Positions 24,392-32,794 of a stretch of 64,000 nucleotides of DNA are shown here, piece by piece; the stretch's first letter is position 1; every line of letters begins with the position of its first letter. Source of the DNA: Mycolicibacterium sphagni (GTDB lineage Bacteria > Actinomycetota > Actinomycetes > Mycobacteriales > Mycobacteriaceae); the NCBI RefSeq assembly GCF_013337765.1, contig NZ_VBSB01000012.1:212928-276927 (forward strand), given 5' to 3'. The notes under the pieces are model-generated. The model saw only the letters and a program-made list of their open reading frames with translations, did not search any database and was not told the DNA's origin. Position numbers and translations under genes: made by a program.

Positions 24392-25473
24392 GGGTGCTGG
24401 CCGCGATGAGCGGCGGCGTCGACTCGTCGGTGGCCGCCGCCCGGATGGTCGACGCCGGCCACGACGTCGTCGGCGTGCACCTGGCGCTGTCCAAGGCGCC
24501 CGGCACGCTGCGCACCGGCTCGCGCGGTTGCTGCTCCAAAGAGGACGCCGGCGACGCCCGCCGCGTTGCCGATGTGCTCGGAATCCCGTTCTACGTCTGG
24601 GATTTCGCCGACAAGTTCGCCGAGGACGTCATCGACGACTTTGTCTCGTCCTACGAGCGCGGCGAGACCCCCAACCCGTGCGTGCGGTGCAACGAGAAGA
24701 TCAAGTTCTCCGCGCTGGCCGCCAAGGCGCTGGCGCTGGGCTTCGACGTGGTGGCCACCGGCCACTACGCCCGGCTGTCCGAGGGCCGGCTGCGCCGTGC
24801 GGTCGATGTCGACAAGGACCAGTCCTACGTGCTCGCCGTGTTGAGCGCCCAGCAGCTGCGCCACGCCGCCTTCCCGATCGGTGACACCCCCAAGCCGGCG
24901 ATCCGCGAAGAGGCCGCGCGCCGGGGGCTGTCGGTGGCCGAGAAGCCCGACAGCCACGACATCTGCTTCATCCCCTCCGGTGACACCCAGGCCTTCCTCG
25001 GCGCACGGATCGGCGTGCGGCGCGGAACGGTCGTCGACGATGCCAGCGGCGCAGTCCTCGCCCAGCACGACGGTGTGCACGCGTTCACCATCGGGCAGCG
25101 CAAGGGCCTCGGCATCGCCGGACCCGGACCCGACGGCCTGCCTCGCTACGTCACCGGCATCGACGCGGACTCGCGGACGGTGCGGGTGGGCACGGTCGAG
25201 GACCTGCAGGTGCATTCGCTGACCGGCGCGAAGCCGGTGTTCACCTCCGGCGTCGCGCCGCAGGGCCCGGTGGAGTGCGCGGTCCAGGTACGCGCACACG
25301 GCGGGGTGGTGCCCGCCGTCGCCGAACTCGTCGGCGACGAGCTGACGGTGGCGCTGCGGAACCCGCTGCGCGGTGTTGCGCCGGGCCAGACGCTGGTGCT
25401 CTACCGCCCCGATCCGGCCGGCGACGAGGTCATCGGCAGCGCGACGATCCTCAACCGCCCGGGATCTTGTTGA
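24388..25473 (+). CDS. mnmA: tRNA-specific 2-thiouridylase MnmA (TrmU)
   Basis: The 361-aa protein adds sulfur to U34 of Lys, Glu and Gln tRNAs. It has the N-type PP-loop AAMSGGVDSSVAA, the catalytic cysteines in NPCVRCN (Cys98/Cys101) and DICFIPSG, and the C-terminal beta-barrel of the family with TIGQRKGLG. The start overlaps the iscS stop (ATGA), fitting a sulfur-relay operon. Its last codons overlap the end of the convergent lpqA gene by 23 bases. Confidence 0.95.
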   Translation: MRVLAAMSGGVDSSVAAARMVDAGHDVVGVHLALSKAPGTLRTGSRGCCSKEDAGDARRVADVLGIPFYVWDFADKFAEDVIDDFVSSYERGETPNPCVRCNEKIKFSALAAKALALGFDVVATGHYARLSEGRLRRAVDVDKDQSYVLAVLSAQQLRHAAFPIGDTPKPAIREEAARRGLSVAEKPDSHDICFIPSGDTQAFLGARIGVRRGTVVDDASGAVLAQHDGVHAFTIGQRKGLGIAGPGPDGLPRYVTGIDADSRTVRVGTVEDLQVHSLTGAKPVFTSGVAPQGPVECAVQVRAHGGVVPAVAELVGDELTVALRNPLRGVAPGQTLVLYRPDPAGDEVIGSATILNRPGSC

Positions 25474-26089
25474 CGATGTTCGACATCACGATCTCGGGCA
25501 CCGACTCGGGGTACGTGCAGAACGTCACCTCCACCAGCACCGAGGCCTTCAGTCGGTAGTCGCGCCCGCACCGGCCTGGGCGGGCATGCAGCGAATCGGT
25601 GTCCGCGTTGACCTGGCCGACCAGATACGGCCCCATCGGACCGTCGGCGCAGCGATGGACCGCGGTCGAGAGCGTGTTGAACGCCTCTCGTGCCGTGGCG
25701 TCGTCGCGGTAGGCGGCCGCGCCCTCGGAGATCAGCGCGCGCCGGGCGGGGTGCTGAAAGCTGGTCTTGTGGAAGTCCTCCACGTCGGTGCCGAAGGTAT
25801 CGGTCTCGGCGAACAGGAAGCGGCAATCAGTGGGCACCGACTCGGCAAGCTGCTCGATGTCGACCGGCGCCTTGCCGTCCATGGTCGGAATGACCGTCAG
25901 GTCCTGGCCGCCGCCGGTGATCGCCTGCATCTGCGCCTTGGTCAGTAGCACCTGGTCGACGTCGACGACCCCCGGCGGGTGGTACGGCGGCTCGCTCAGG
26001 GCGCGCAGCGGATCGCCGTCGACCCACTGGGTGCAACCGGTCAGCACGGCCGCCGCCGCGCAGCAGGCCAACCCCGCGCGTACCGTCAT
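25451..26089 (-). CDS. lpqA: Lipoprotein LpqA-like with a PknH-type extracellular sensor domain
   Basis: The 212-aa product begins with a lipoprotein signal (lipobox VLTGC, Cys19) followed by a PknH-like sensor domain: LLTKAQMQAITGGG, conserved cysteines in SVPTDCRFLF, VHRCADGPM and VTFCTYPE that should form disulfides, and the hydrophobic C-terminus. The same domain is the extracellular part of PknH and some LppH/LprH-type proteins, with an unknown ligand. ATG 26089 is the signal-peptide start; the frame up to 26251 is rejected. In M. tuberculosis Rv3016 (lpqA) is separated from mnmA by the esxQ-S/PPE region, which is absent here. Confidence 0.85.
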   Translation of the reverse strand: MTVRAGLACCAAAAVLTGCTQWVDGDPLRALSEPPYHPPGVVDVDQVLLTKAQMQAITGGGQDLTVIPTMDGKAPVDIEQLAESVPTDCRFLFAETDTFGTDVEDFHKTSFQHPARRALISEGAAAYRDDATAREAFNTLSTAVHRCADGPMGPYLVGQVNADTDSLHARPGRCGRDYRLKASVLVEVTFCTYPESVPEIVMSNIVNKIPGG

Positions 26090-26149
26090 ATCTGCCACGG
26101 TAGGCCCCCGGTGCAGTGGTGCGCCGGGGCTGTCCAATACGGTTGGCCG

Positions 26150-27160
26150 GTGAGTGTTTTCGCGGCGGCCACCGGGATGGGTTCGTGGCCGGGCTCGGCG
26201 CCGCGGGAAGCCGCCGACATCATCGTCGGCGAGCTGCACCGGCTGCCGCACCTGGTCGAGTTACCGGCCCGCGGTGTGGGTGCGGACATGATCGGCCGGG
26301 CAGGTGCGCTGCTGGTCGATATCGCCATCGACACCGTGCCCCGCGGCTACCGGATCACCGCCCGCCCGGGCGCGGTAACCCGCCGGGCGAAGAGCCTGCT
26401 CGACGAGGACATCGACGCCATCGAAGAAGCCTGGGAGAAGGCCGGCGGGCCCGGTTCGGGGCGCCCGGTCAAGGTCCAGGCACCGGGCCCGATCACGCTG
26501 GCCGCCCAGCTGGAGCTGCCGAACGGTCACCGCGCGCTCACCGACGCCGGGGCGGTGCGGGACTTGACGTCGTCACTCGCCGAAGGGGTGTCACGGCACC
26601 GGGCCGAGCTGGCGCGCCGGTTGTCGACGACGGTGGTGGTGCAGTACGACGAGCCCGTCCTGTTCGCCGCGCTCGCCGGCCGGCTGACCGGCGTGACGTC
26701 GATGAGCCCGGTGCACCCGGTGGACGAGGTGGTCGCGATCGGCCTGCTCGACGAGTGCGTGGCCGTCGCGGGTACGGAGGTGCTGCTGCACAGCTGTTCG
26801 GCTGAGTTGCCCTGGAATGTCTTGCAGCGCAGTGCGATCAACGCGGTGTCAGTGGATGCGGGCACGCTCGGAGACGCCGACTTCGACGGACTGGGGGAGT
26901 TCCTGGACTCGGGTCGCACAGTGGTCTTCGGCCTGGTGCCGACGAGCGCGCCGGCCAAGCGGCCGTCGGCCGAGGAGGTTGCCGCGGCGGCGGTCGCGAT
27001 CACCGATCGAATTGGCTTCTCCCGCAGTTCGGTTCGCAATCGCGTGGGCATCAGCCCGGCGTGCGGGCTGGCCGGTGCGACCGCTGAATGGGCGCGCGTC
27101 GCGATCGGCCTGTGTCGGCGGGCCGCCGACGCCGTCACCGAGGACCCCGAAGCGATCTAG
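26150..27160 (+). CDS. MetE-like (cobalamin-independent methionine synthase C-domain family) protein, Rv3015c type
   Basis: This 336-aa protein resembles the C-terminal catalytic TIM barrel of MetE but is shorter. It contains a zinc-ligand candidate in EVLLHSCSA (His-Cys) and a second Cys in SPACGLAG, both as in the MetE zinc site. It lacks the N-terminal folate domain, so a role in methyl transfer from another donor, or an archaeal MetE-like activity, is possible but not shown. The GTG start at 26150 opens VSVFAAATGMGSWPG, typical of Rv3015c homologues, and is divergent from lpqA. Confidence 0.82.
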   Translation: MSVFAAATGMGSWPGSAPREAADIIVGELHRLPHLVELPARGVGADMIGRAGALLVDIAIDTVPRGYRITARPGAVTRRAKSLLDEDIDAIEEAWEKAGGPGSGRPVKVQAPGPITLAAQLELPNGHRALTDAGAVRDLTSSLAEGVSRHRAELARRLSTTVVVQYDEPVLFAALAGRLTGVTSMSPVHPVDEVVAIGLLDECVAVAGTEVLLHSCSAELPWNVLQRSAINAVSVDAGTLGDADFDGLGEFLDSGRTVVFGLVPTSAPAKRPSAEEVAAAAVAITDRIGFSRSSVRNRVGISPACGLAGATAEWARVAIGLCRRAADAVTEDPEAI

Positions 27161-27279
27161 CTGCGTAGTCGCCGCTAACCGCCACGCTGTACAGAATGGC
27201 GCCGAACGCCTCGCACGGGTCGACGCCCGCACGGCATCGAAGGCTGAACCCGACGAAGCCAAGTCCGCCTGACAGCAAG

Positions 27280-27495
27280 TTAGCCCCGCGCCCCGTCCTC
27301 GGGTGCGGGGCTTTCTGGTATTGCGGCTTCGACGTCGGCAAGATTCAGACTGAAGTGCTCCTGCGCTAGATCGAGGTGATCTTGGCGCGCAGCGAGTATC
27401 GCTTTCCACGCTTCGCCGAGTGAGGTCGTATCGGGCCGTCGCCCATTGAAGATGCCATCGTTGAGCTGCGGTATCTCTATGTTCTTGTATCTCTT
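27280..27495 (-). pseudogene. C-terminal gene remnant without a start codon
   Basis: Read on the minus strand from 27495 to the TAA at 27280-27282, this frame has a protein-like composition: NIEIPQLNDGIFNGRRPDT, then SLGEAWKAILAARQDHLDLA and EHFSLNLADVEAAIPE. A stop (TGA) precedes it and there is no start codon. I do not recognise the family. It looks like the C-terminal 71 codons of a gene whose 5' part was lost. Confidence 0.4.
27282..27312 (+). terminator. Terminator-like stem-loop after the MetE-like gene
   Basis: AGCCCCGC (27282-27289) pairs with GCGGGGCT (27305-27312), followed by TTCT. It lies 122 bases after the stop of the MetE-like gene and inside the remnant described next, so it might also be a relic of that gene's coding sequence. 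Confidence 0.5.
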
Positions 27496-27512
27496 TCACC
27501 AAACTAATCAGG

Positions 27513-27721
27513 GCACAACTGAGCTTTGCCGACCTCCGGGGCGCTGAGCTTTGGTCCACCGACTTCAGTGGCGCGAACCTCTGGCGGGCAAACCTGTCTG
27601 GTCTCGAGTTGAAGTGGCTGAATTTGACGGTGCGGACCTCGAAGGGATCACATACGACGGTGCGACCGTGTGGCCTGACGACTTTGATCCACCGCCCTCG
27701 CGCAACCTGTACGACTGGTAG
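27513..27721 (+). pseudogene. Frameshifted pentapeptide-repeat protein fragment
   Basis: One frame (27513 to about 27610) reads AQLSFADLRGAELWSTDFSG followed by ANLWRANLSG, clear pentapeptide repeats. After a frame change near 27608 another frame continues with EFDGADLEGITYDGATVWPD and ends DFDPPPSRNLYDW before TAG at 27719-27721, the usual ending of such proteins. The beginning of the gene is missing. It is a broken gene: two parts of one family joined only by a frameshift. The whole interval 27161-27865 holds nothing else I can support. Confidence 0.7.
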
Positions 27722-27865
27722 TAATTCGACACGATCGCATACTCGACCGTCGACATCCCCACGTTGTCGGCCGCCGCCCCCACAAGCCGCGTTTTTCAGC
27801 CGCACGGGAATTCGAGTACCGCTCTACTCGTAGTGAGCTGCGTATGCGCTCCTAGCGTTCGATCC

Positions 27866-29239
27866 ATGACGATTCTCGGGGAACGCGCTGTGGTGCTGGG
27901 AGCGAGCATGGCTGGGATGCTGGCCGCGCGAGTGGCCGCCGAGCACTACCGGGAGGTCGTCGTCGTCGACCGTGACGTACCGCCTGAGCGGCCGTCCAAC
28001 CGTCGCGGCGTGCCGCAGGCGTGCCACGGCCACGTCCTGCAAGCCGGCGGGGTGGCGGTGCTCGACGAATTGTTCCCCGGCGTCCTCGACGAGATGGTCG
28101 CCGACGGCGCGCCGGTGTGGGGCGACGGCGATCTCTCCCGGGTGATCGTCGAATATGGCGGACACCGATTCTTACCGTCCGGTCGACTGCCCAATCCGGT
28201 GACCTCCTATATGCCGAGCCGTCCCTTTCTGGATTGGCATGTGATGAAACGACTTTCGGCGCTGCCGAACGTCACTGTGCTCGGTGGCCATGACGTGGTC
28301 GACGTGACGTCGTCGGCGGACCGCCGCCGGGTGACGGGCGTGGTGGTCGCGCGCCGGGACGCCACCGATGCCGCGGTGCTGGGTGCGGACTTGGTCATCG
28401 ATGCCACCGGCCGGGGTTCCCGCACCCCGGTCTTTCTCGACGACCTCGGATATGGTCGCCCTCGCGAAGACGAGCTGGTGATCAACTTGGCCTACACCAG
28501 CCAGTGGCTGCGGATCCGTCCGGACGGCATTCGCGAGCACATGGTGGCGACGTTCCCCAAGCCCGGCGAGGCGACCACGGTGGCCCTGCTCAACCACGAG
28601 AACGACACCTGGTTGATGACCGTCGGCACGATGGGAGAGGAACCGGCCCGGGACTACGCCGACATGCTGCGGATCGCGCGTCGGCGAGTTCCCCGGCACA
28701 TTCTGGACGTTCTCGAGGCTGCCTTACCGCTCGGGAAGACGGCGCACTACCGGACGCCGTCCAGCCGTTGGCGCCGTTACGACGAAATGTCCCGCTGGCC
28801 CGACGGCTTCGTCGTCATTGGGGACGCGGTGTGCAGCTTCAACCCGATCTACGGACAGGGAATGACGGTGGCGGCCCTGGAGGCGCTGACGTTGCGGCGT
28901 TGTCTGCAAGGGGGCGACAACGACCTGCCGAAGCGGTTTCTCCGGGCCGCCGCCAAGACCGTCCGCGTCGCGTGGCGCAATGCCGTCAGTGCCGATCTCT
29001 CATTGCCCGAGATCGCCGGCGAGCGACCGCTGGGAATGCGCATCAACAACAGGTTCGCCGACATGGTGCTCACCGCCGTTGAAACCGACCCGGTGGTCAA
29101 CAGCCAGTTCTTCCGGGTGCTGGGCATGCTTGATTCCCCGACCCGGCTGATGCGGCCGTCGATCTTGGTTCGGATGGCGCGGGCCAATCTCGCACGTCCG
29201 CAGCAGGTTCGAGCGCCGGAACCCGCACTGGCCGGTTAG
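27866..29239 (+). CDS. FAD-dependent oxidoreductase (squalene-epoxidase/geranylgeranyl-reductase-like hydroxylase superfamily)
   Basis: The 457-aa protein begins with the dinucleotide-binding motif AVVLGASMAGMLAARVAAEHY (GXGXXG variant GASMAG) at residue 8 and has the second FAD motif GFVVIGDAVCSFNPIYGQGM at about residue 311, which binds the FAD ribityl chain. This architecture is shared by flavoprotein hydroxylases acting on aromatic or polyketide-like substrates. The substrate is unknown. No signal peptide or membrane span is seen. It starts at ATG 27866 downstream of the decayed genes and converges with the tetR gene (four-base overlap). It belongs to the accessory patch absent from the M. 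tuberculosis order. Confidence 0.82.
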   Translation: MTILGERAVVLGASMAGMLAARVAAEHYREVVVVDRDVPPERPSNRRGVPQACHGHVLQAGGVAVLDELFPGVLDEMVADGAPVWGDGDLSRVIVEYGGHRFLPSGRLPNPVTSYMPSRPFLDWHVMKRLSALPNVTVLGGHDVVDVTSSADRRRVTGVVVARRDATDAAVLGADLVIDATGRGSRTPVFLDDLGYGRPREDELVINLAYTSQWLRIRPDGIREHMVATFPKPGEATTVALLNHENDTWLMTVGTMGEEPARDYADMLRIARRRVPRHILDVLEAALPLGKTAHYRTPSSRWRRYDEMSRWPDGFVVIGDAVCSFNPIYGQGMTVAALEALTLRRCLQGGDNDLPKRFLRAAAKTVRVAWRNAVSADLSLPEIAGERPLGMRINNRFADMVLTAVETDPVVNSQFFRVLGMLDSPTRLMRPSILVRMARANLARPQQVRAPEPALAG

Positions 29240-29910
29240 GCGCGGCCCGCATCGATTCCGGCCAGGAACAGATCGATGCCGGCGAGGAATTGCTCGCGGT
29301 CGTCATGCTCAGGCAGTTGCGCCGCGATCTGGTGGACGAACGGGTATTTCGCGGGATCGTGCTGGGCCCATCGAGAGGCGATTGCCGCAAGGAAAGCCGA
29401 ACGATCCGTCTCGCGCGGAACCAATTGCATGACTGCCGCGTACTGCGCCGCGAGGCCCAAGAGGTAGCTCACGAGCGCGGACGCCGAATTGAACTGTGCC
29501 CCTTCAGCAACGCCGAGTGCCTGGAGCTGTGCGCCGATACCTTCGAAGATGTGGACCATTGCGGGCTGCCAGGGCTCGCGCGCGAGCTGGGTTCCCACCC
29601 ATGGGTGTGCGTCGATCGCGTCGAACACGCCGACGGCAACCGTGCGGATCGCTTCCCGTGGCGCTTCATGGCCGACGTCCTCGGTCATGACGCGCGAGAT
29701 GACAGCATCGGTCGCTGCGTCAAGTAGGTCATTCTTGTCGGCGACGTGCCAGTAGATTGCGCCGCTCCCGGTGGACAGGCGAGCGGCGAGGGCCCGGAAG
29801 GTCAGTGCGCTCTCGCCATCGCGGTCGAGGATTTCGATTGCCGCCTCGACGATGCGTTCCTTGGACAGGGCATCCGCGCGCCGTCCGGCCCGTCGGACTT
29901 TGGCCGCCAT
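29236..29910 (-). CDS. TetR-family repressor, tetracycline-repressor-like C-terminal domain
   Basis: This 224-aa protein has a TetR helix-turn-helix near residues 17-60 (IVEAAIEILDRDGESALTFRALA, ending in SGAIYWHVADKNDLLD) and a C-terminal ligand domain of the TetR-C type. It faces a flavin monooxygenase gene 84 bases away, and the gap holds two near-identical perfect palindromes. The obvious reading is that it represses both genes and releases the DNA on binding a ligand that the monooxygenase acts on. The start ATG 29910 fits the family length. Confidence 0.88.
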   Translation of the reverse strand: MAAKVRRAGRRADALSKERIVEAAIEILDRDGESALTFRALAARLSTGSGAIYWHVADKNDLLDAATDAVISRVMTEDVGHEAPREAIRTVAVGVFDAIDAHPWVGTQLAREPWQPAMVHIFEGIGAQLQALGVAEGAQFNSASALVSYLLGLAAQYAAVMQLVPRETDRSAFLAAIASRWAQHDPAKYPFVHQIAAQLPEHDDREQFLAGIDLFLAGIDAGRA

Positions 29911-29931
29911 GAGAAGTCATTTTGACACAAG

Positions 29932-29970
29932 TGGAACGATGTTCCAAGATGTGTCTGGAACGTCGTTCCA
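29932..29970. promoter_or_regulatory. Two TetR operators in tandem
   Basis: TGGAACGATGTTCCA (29932-29946) and TGGAACGTCGTTCCA (29956-29970) share perfect 6-bp arms TGGAAC/GTTCCA around a 3-base centre. Their centres are 24 bases apart. They fill the divergent gap between the tetR and monooxygenase starts and end 25 bases before the latter, so they should cover both promoters. Confidence 0.85.
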
Positions 29971-29994
29971 CTGACAGTCGACGTGAGGAGCGCG

Positions 29995-31119
29995 ATGACG
30001 CCAACAATCTCCATCGTCGGTGCCGGGCTTGGTGGTCTCACCCTGGCCCGTGTGCTGCATGTGCACGGCATACCCACCACCGTCTACGAAGCCGACAGCG
30101 CGGCGGGGGCTCGCACCCAGGGCGGCCAGCTCGACATCCACGAGCACGACGGGCAGCGTGCCCTCAAGGCGGCCGGACTCACCGACGAATTCCGCGCGAT
30201 CATCCACGAGGGGGGCGAGGCGTCGCGAGTGCTCGACCCACACGGGACCGTGTTGCTCGACCAGCCCGACGACGGCGAAGGTGGGCGTCCCGAAGTCTTG
30301 CGCGGCGAGCTGCGCCAGATTCTGCTCGACTCGTTACCGCCAGAAGCGATCCGCTGGGGACACAAGGTCGCCGAGGTCCGAACTCGCCGCGACGCCCGGC
30401 ATGAACTCCGCTTCACGAACGGCTCGACGGCCACGAGCACGGTTCTCGTCGGTGCCGACGGCGCCTGGTCGAAAGTCCGGGAAGTGCTCTCAACGGCTGA
30501 ACCCGAATACATCGGCACCGTGTTCATTGAGACCTACCTGTTCGACGTCGACCGACGACACTCAGCCGCAGCGCACGCGGTCGGCAGAGGCGCGATGTAT
30601 GCGACCACTCCTGGACGTGGCATCCTCGCGCACCGCGAGGCAGGAAACGTGATTCACACCTACGTCCAACTGACTCGCGACCCGCAGTGGATCGACGATA
30701 TCGACTTTACCGACGCCGCCGCGGCCACCGCTCGAGTAGCGGCCGAGTTCGATAGCTGGGCAACAGAACTCACCGCATTGATTACCGAAGCCGACTCCGC
30801 ACCGGTGCCACGCATGATCTACACCCTTCCGATCGGACACCGATGGGAGCGCACACCGGGTGTGACGTTGATCGGTGATGCCGCCCATCTGATGCCGCCG
30901 GGAGGTGACGGCGCAAACCTGGCGATGCTCGACGGCGCCGAACTTGGCGAGGCGATTGCCCACCATCCCAACGACATCGAAGCGGCACTGGTTAGCTATG
31001 AGGCGGTCATGTTCCCGCGCAGCCAAGCAATGGCCGTCGAGGCGCACGAGACCCTAGACATCTGTTTCGGCGAGCACACGCCATCACGGCTCATCGCTCT
31101 CCTCACGGGCGTGGGTTGA
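29995..31119 (+). CDS. TetX-like FAD-dependent monooxygenase
   Basis: The 374-aa flavoprotein has the GAGLGG dinucleotide motif (ISIVGAGLGGLTLARVL), the loop QGGQLDIHEHDGQRALKAAGL (read with GGQLDIHEHDG), an RGELRQILLDSL helix, and the second FAD motif TLIGDAAHLMPPGGDGANLA. All four features are shared with TetX, which hydroxylates tetracyclines, and with the M. abscessus TetX-like enzyme that is controlled by a divergent TetR. Other members of the family act on phenols or antibiotics such as rifampicin, so the substrate is open. The start ATG 29995 follows GTGAGGAG; a GTG at 29983 is rejected because it contains this Shine-Dalgarno. Confidence 0.82.
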   Translation: MTPTISIVGAGLGGLTLARVLHVHGIPTTVYEADSAAGARTQGGQLDIHEHDGQRALKAAGLTDEFRAIIHEGGEASRVLDPHGTVLLDQPDDGEGGRPEVLRGELRQILLDSLPPEAIRWGHKVAEVRTRRDARHELRFTNGSTATSTVLVGADGAWSKVREVLSTAEPEYIGTVFIETYLFDVDRRHSAAAHAVGRGAMYATTPGRGILAHREAGNVIHTYVQLTRDPQWIDDIDFTDAAAATARVAAEFDSWATELTALITEADSAPVPRMIYTLPIGHRWERTPGVTLIGDAAHLMPPGGDGANLAMLDGAELGEAIAHHPNDIEAALVSYEAVMFPRSQAMAVEAHETLDICFGEHTPSRLIALLTGVG

Positions 31120-31139
31120 GGACGGGCTGCGCGGTCGAT

Positions 31140-31212
31140 CTAGCCGGCCGGCGCCTGCGACCGAAACGAGGCGTCCACGAGTTCGGTGACCTCGTCCCAG
31201 CCGACCTTCGCA
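31140..31212 (-). pseudogene. Truncated copy of the 3' end of the YjbR-type gene at 32791
   Basis: On the minus strand this segment reads AKVGWDEVTELVDASFRSQAPAG and then TAG. The intact gene at 32791-33213 contains AKVDWAEVAELVDASFRLQAPAG, and the nucleotide sequences (31143-31212 and about 32841-32911) are about 80% identical by eye. Nothing upstream of the fragment in this frame resembles the rest of the gene and a stop comes soon. It is therefore a leftover of a duplicated or replaced copy, on the other side of the hydrolase gene. Confidence 0.75.
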
Positions 31213-31285
31213 GTTACCGAGGAACCGGAAGCTATCTAAGCCACAACCGCATCACGCACGGGGCGAACGTGTTACAAGGTATGGC

Positions 31286-32794
31286 GTGTCTGCTTTGGCG
31301 GGGGTGAAGCGGTGGATGGGGTTTGCAGTCTCGGCCATTGTGCTCATCGCGGCATGCTCGGCGCCGGCTCACGATCCACAGGCGAAACCCGCCGTTCGGC
31401 TAGCGCCTTGGGGCCCGTGCATCATGACTGAATCGATGCCGGACTCCAATGGCGCTCATCCTGGGGTCGATTGCTCCACCCTGACCGTGCCGTTCGACTA
31501 TGCCCAGGCCGATGGGCATACGTTCACGATCCCGGTCATCCGTATCCCCTCGAAGGCCGCGAAGCCGAGGCTGTTGATGACCAACCCGGGTGGACCGGGC
31601 ATCGGTGGTGTGCACGACCTGCTCTCGGCCCGTGAGTATTTCGAGAAGCTCACCGATACCTACACGGTGGTGTCGTTCGACCCGCGCGGCGTGGGCGGAT
31701 CAGTGCCTGCGGTCCAATGCCTCGACGGCCAGCAGCGGCAGGCAATCTTCGATCAGCCCAGTGTTCCGACCGGTCAAGCGGACATCGAGCGCGCCAAGGA
31801 ACTGGCCGCCGGCATCGGCGAGTCCTGCTTACGGCAGTTCGGCGATGCGCTGAAACATGTCGGTACCGCGAACGTCGCCCGCGACATGAACGAGATCCGC
31901 AAGGCGATGGGCTTCGACAAGATCGACTATCTCGGCTACTCGTACGGGACTTTCCTGGGTGCAACCTATGCCGACATGTTCCCGGGCACGACCGACCGGA
32001 TCGTGCTCGATTCCGTGATGGACCCCACGCTTGATTACCCGATGGTCAGGCTCGGCCAGGCGCAGGGCATGCAGCGCAGTGTCACCGCATTCGTCGAGGA
32101 CTGCCTGCGTCAGCCGGACTGCCCTTTGACAGGTACGGCCGACCAAGCGCTGCAGCAGATATCCGGGATCATCGCCCAACTCGACGGGAAGCCGTACATC
32201 GGTGCCAACGGGCAGACGCTGTCGGGAGCCCGGATGCTGGCACTTGTCGAATCCTCCCAATACTCCCCGAAATCGGGGTGGCCCAGCCTTCGGGCGACGT
32301 TGCGGCACGCCATTGCCGGCCAGTGGCCGGCGGTGATGGACGCCGCGTATTCGCCTGACCTGATGGTGAATCCGGCCGACTCGGAATACCTGTCGGTCGT
32401 GTGCATCGATTTTCCGACCGCGCGTGATCCGGGAGAACCCCAACGATTGGCGCCCACCTGGGCCGCGGAGAGTCCCATTAGCGGCGGCAACCGCGCTTGG
32501 TCCCTGGCGCCCTGCGATATGTGGCCGGTATCCCCGGTCCGGCGCCCCGGGCCTACGCCCGCGGAGGGTGCGGGACCGGTCCTGATCCTCAACACCACCG
32601 GTGACCCTGCCACCCCGTTGTCCTGGGCACAGTCGCTTCACGGGCAGATCAAGAATTCCACGCTGGTCGTGGCTCCCGCTGAGGGCCACATCGCCAGCTC
32701 TCAGAACGGCTGTGCCGAGGGCGCTCTCACCGCCTTCCTGAAAGACGGCACTCTGCCGCCGGGTCCGGTCTTCACCTGCCCGCCGGACACCTAA
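31286..32794 (+). CDS. TAP-like alpha/beta-hydrolase lipoprotein (tripeptidyl aminopeptidase/carboxylesterase family)
   Basis: The 502-aa product has a lipoprotein signal with lipobox LIAAC (Cys24), then an alpha/beta-hydrolase with the oxyanion region TNPGGPGIGG, the nucleophile elbow YLGYSYGTFLG (Ser219), the acid in NTTGDPATPL and the catalytic His in PAEGHIASS; the C-terminal part is the TAP-like domain. Homologues include SlpD-type Streptomyces proteases and M. tuberculosis Hip1 (CaeA), which cleave peptides or esters in the cell envelope. GTG 31286 is chosen (AAGG upstream); GTG 31304 is possible. It is flanked by the intact and the truncated YjbR-type genes. Confidence 0.85.
   Translation: MSALAGVKRWMGFAVSAIVLIAACSAPAHDPQAKPAVRLAPWGPCIMTESMPDSNGAHPGVDCSTLTVPFDYAQADGHTFTIPVIRIPSKAAKPRLLMTNPGGPGIGGVHDLLSAREYFEKLTDTYTVVSFDPRGVGGSVPAVQCLDGQQRQAIFDQPSVPTGQADIERAKELAAGIGESCLRQFGDALKHVGTANVARDMNEIRKAMGFDKIDYLGYSYGTFLGATYADMFPGTTDRIVLDSVMDPTLDYPMVRLGQAQGMQRSVTAFVEDCLRQPDCPLTGTADQALQQISGIIAQLDGKPYIGANGQTLSGARMLALVESSQYSPKSGWPSLRATLRHAIAGQWPAVMDAAYSPDLMVNPADSEYLSVVCIDFPTARDPGEPQRLAPTWAAESPISGGNRAWSLAPCDMWPVSPVRRPGPTPAEGAGPVLILNTTGDPATPLSWAQSLHGQIKNSTLVVAPAEGHIASSQNGCAEGALTAFLKDGTLPPGPVFTCPPDT

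Noticed and set aside
27280..27312. tRNA-like or other RNA gene in the GC-rich hairpin
   Set aside because: No cloverleaf arms or conserved T-loop are present; a terminator or coding remnant explains it.
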